Shown: positions 53,642-54,037 of the stretch, piece by piece
How the letters are laid out: each line of letters begins with the position of its first letter
How positions within the stretch are numbered: the stretch's first letter is position 1
DNA from: Streptomyces sp. GKU 895
GTDB taxonomy: Bacteria; Actinomycetota; Actinomycetes; Streptomycetales; Streptomycetaceae
Direction of reading: 5' to 3'
NCBI GenBank assembly: GCA_002027195.1
Contig: MWJO01000053.1
Span: 1 to 54,037 of the forward strand
DNA length: 54,037 nucleotides
Translations under genes and position numbers: made by a program
The notes under the pieces: generated by a model
What the model saw: only the letters and a program-made list of their open reading frames with translations
Database searches by the model: none
What the model was told of the DNA's origin: nothing

Positions 53642-54037
53642 GCCTGCGCGCACCCACCGCGGAGACCTGGGCGGACGCGGGTTCGCGGGCCTGGGAGACG
53701 AGCGCGGCCTGCCGGGGGCAGGACGCCGACCTGTGGTTCACCCAGCGGTACACGTCCACGGCGCTGGCGATCTGCGCGGCCTGCCCGGTGCTCGACCCCT
53801 GCCGGACCGCGGTGCTGCACCGGGAGAGAAGCCTCCCGCGCTGCGACCGCCAGGGCATCATCGCCGGCCTGACGGGCGCCCAACGCCACGCCCTGGCCCA
53901 GACGGCGGACGGCCCGCCACGCCGGAACACCGAGCCGCCTCCCGCCCCCGCCGGACGACGACGTGCCACCGACCCCGACATCCGACCGCTCCACGGGCCC
54001 CTCCCGCCGACCGCCCACGGGGAGCCGACGTCCACAC
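53638..54037 (+). CDS. WhiB-like (Wbl) iron-sulfur regulator, cut by the window end
   Basis: 133 residues visible with no stop before the edge. The four cluster ligands are Cys25 (SAACRGQD), Cys46, Cys49 (ICAACPV) and Cys55 (DPCRTAV), spaced C-x20-C-x2-C-x5-C as in Wbl proteins. The turn motif reads GIIAGLTG in place of the common GVWGGLT. The tail is Pro/Arg-rich. Wbl proteins bind a [4Fe-4S] cluster, often contact sigma factors and control differentiation, stress or antibiotic genes. The ATG overlaps the previous stop, so it is the fourth coupled gene of the sigma-factor operon. Confidence 0.9.
   Translation, partial: MSLRAPTAETWADAGSRAWETSAACRGQDADLWFTQRYTSTALAICAACPVLDPCRTAVLHRERSLPRCDRQGIIAGLTGAQRHALAQTADGPPRRNTEPPPAPAGRRRATDPDIRPLHGPLPPTAHGEPTST

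Overview
The window reads as a chromosomal segment of a Streptomyces or close relative. It has very high GC with strong third-position GC bias, many GTG and TTG starts, and ATGA/GTGA overlaps between coupled genes. TTA leucine codons are rare (one was found, at codon 3 of a sigma factor). It carries a WhiB-type regulator, and the dxr-rseP-ispG-GNAT and proS block has the order known from actinobacteria.

Layout. 1-3.2 kb: end of a PucR-type regulator, a secreted protein behind a CebR-like box, and an aldehyde dehydrogenase. 3.3-21.35 kb: a carbohydrate locus whose enzymes fit xyloglucan. These are a secreted GH74 and GH12, a large lipoprotein solute-binding protein with two permeases, and signal-less GH3, GH42, GH95 and GH31 enzymes (beta-glucosidase, beta-galactosidase, alpha-fucosidase and alpha-xylosidase types). 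A LacI repressor closes the locus, and four copies of the palindrome TCGAAGCGCTTCGA sit before GH3, the binding protein and lacI. An exported chorismate mutase lies inside it.

21.5-41.4 kb: a surface-polysaccharide locus. It holds a CDP-alcohol phosphatidyltransferase and a cytidylyltransferase, a lone TnpB element, two GT4 glycosyltransferases, a Wzc-like chain-length protein with a degenerate P-loop, Wzx-like flippase, Wzy-like polymerase, acyltransferase, lipoprotein, two secreted propeller/FnIII/LamG proteins, GDP-mannose dehydratase and GDP-fucose synthase (so GDP-L-fucose is made), and a WcaJ-like initiating transferase. 41.7-51.1 kb: acyl-CoA dehydrogenase and the conserved block dxr, site-2 protease, ispG, two GNAT proteins, proS. 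51.2-54.0 kb: an accessory cassette with a small Cys-containing protein, an XRE-type regulator, and a divergent coupled operon of a TTA-containing sigma factor, two unknown proteins and a WhiB-like protein cut by the window end.

At least ten genes are broken by single-base indels, nearly all one missing G or C in a short run, with the rest of the frame intact. This looks like consensus error rather than gene decay, so I annotate those genes across the break and give the break position. No rRNA, tRNA or CRISPR array was seen.
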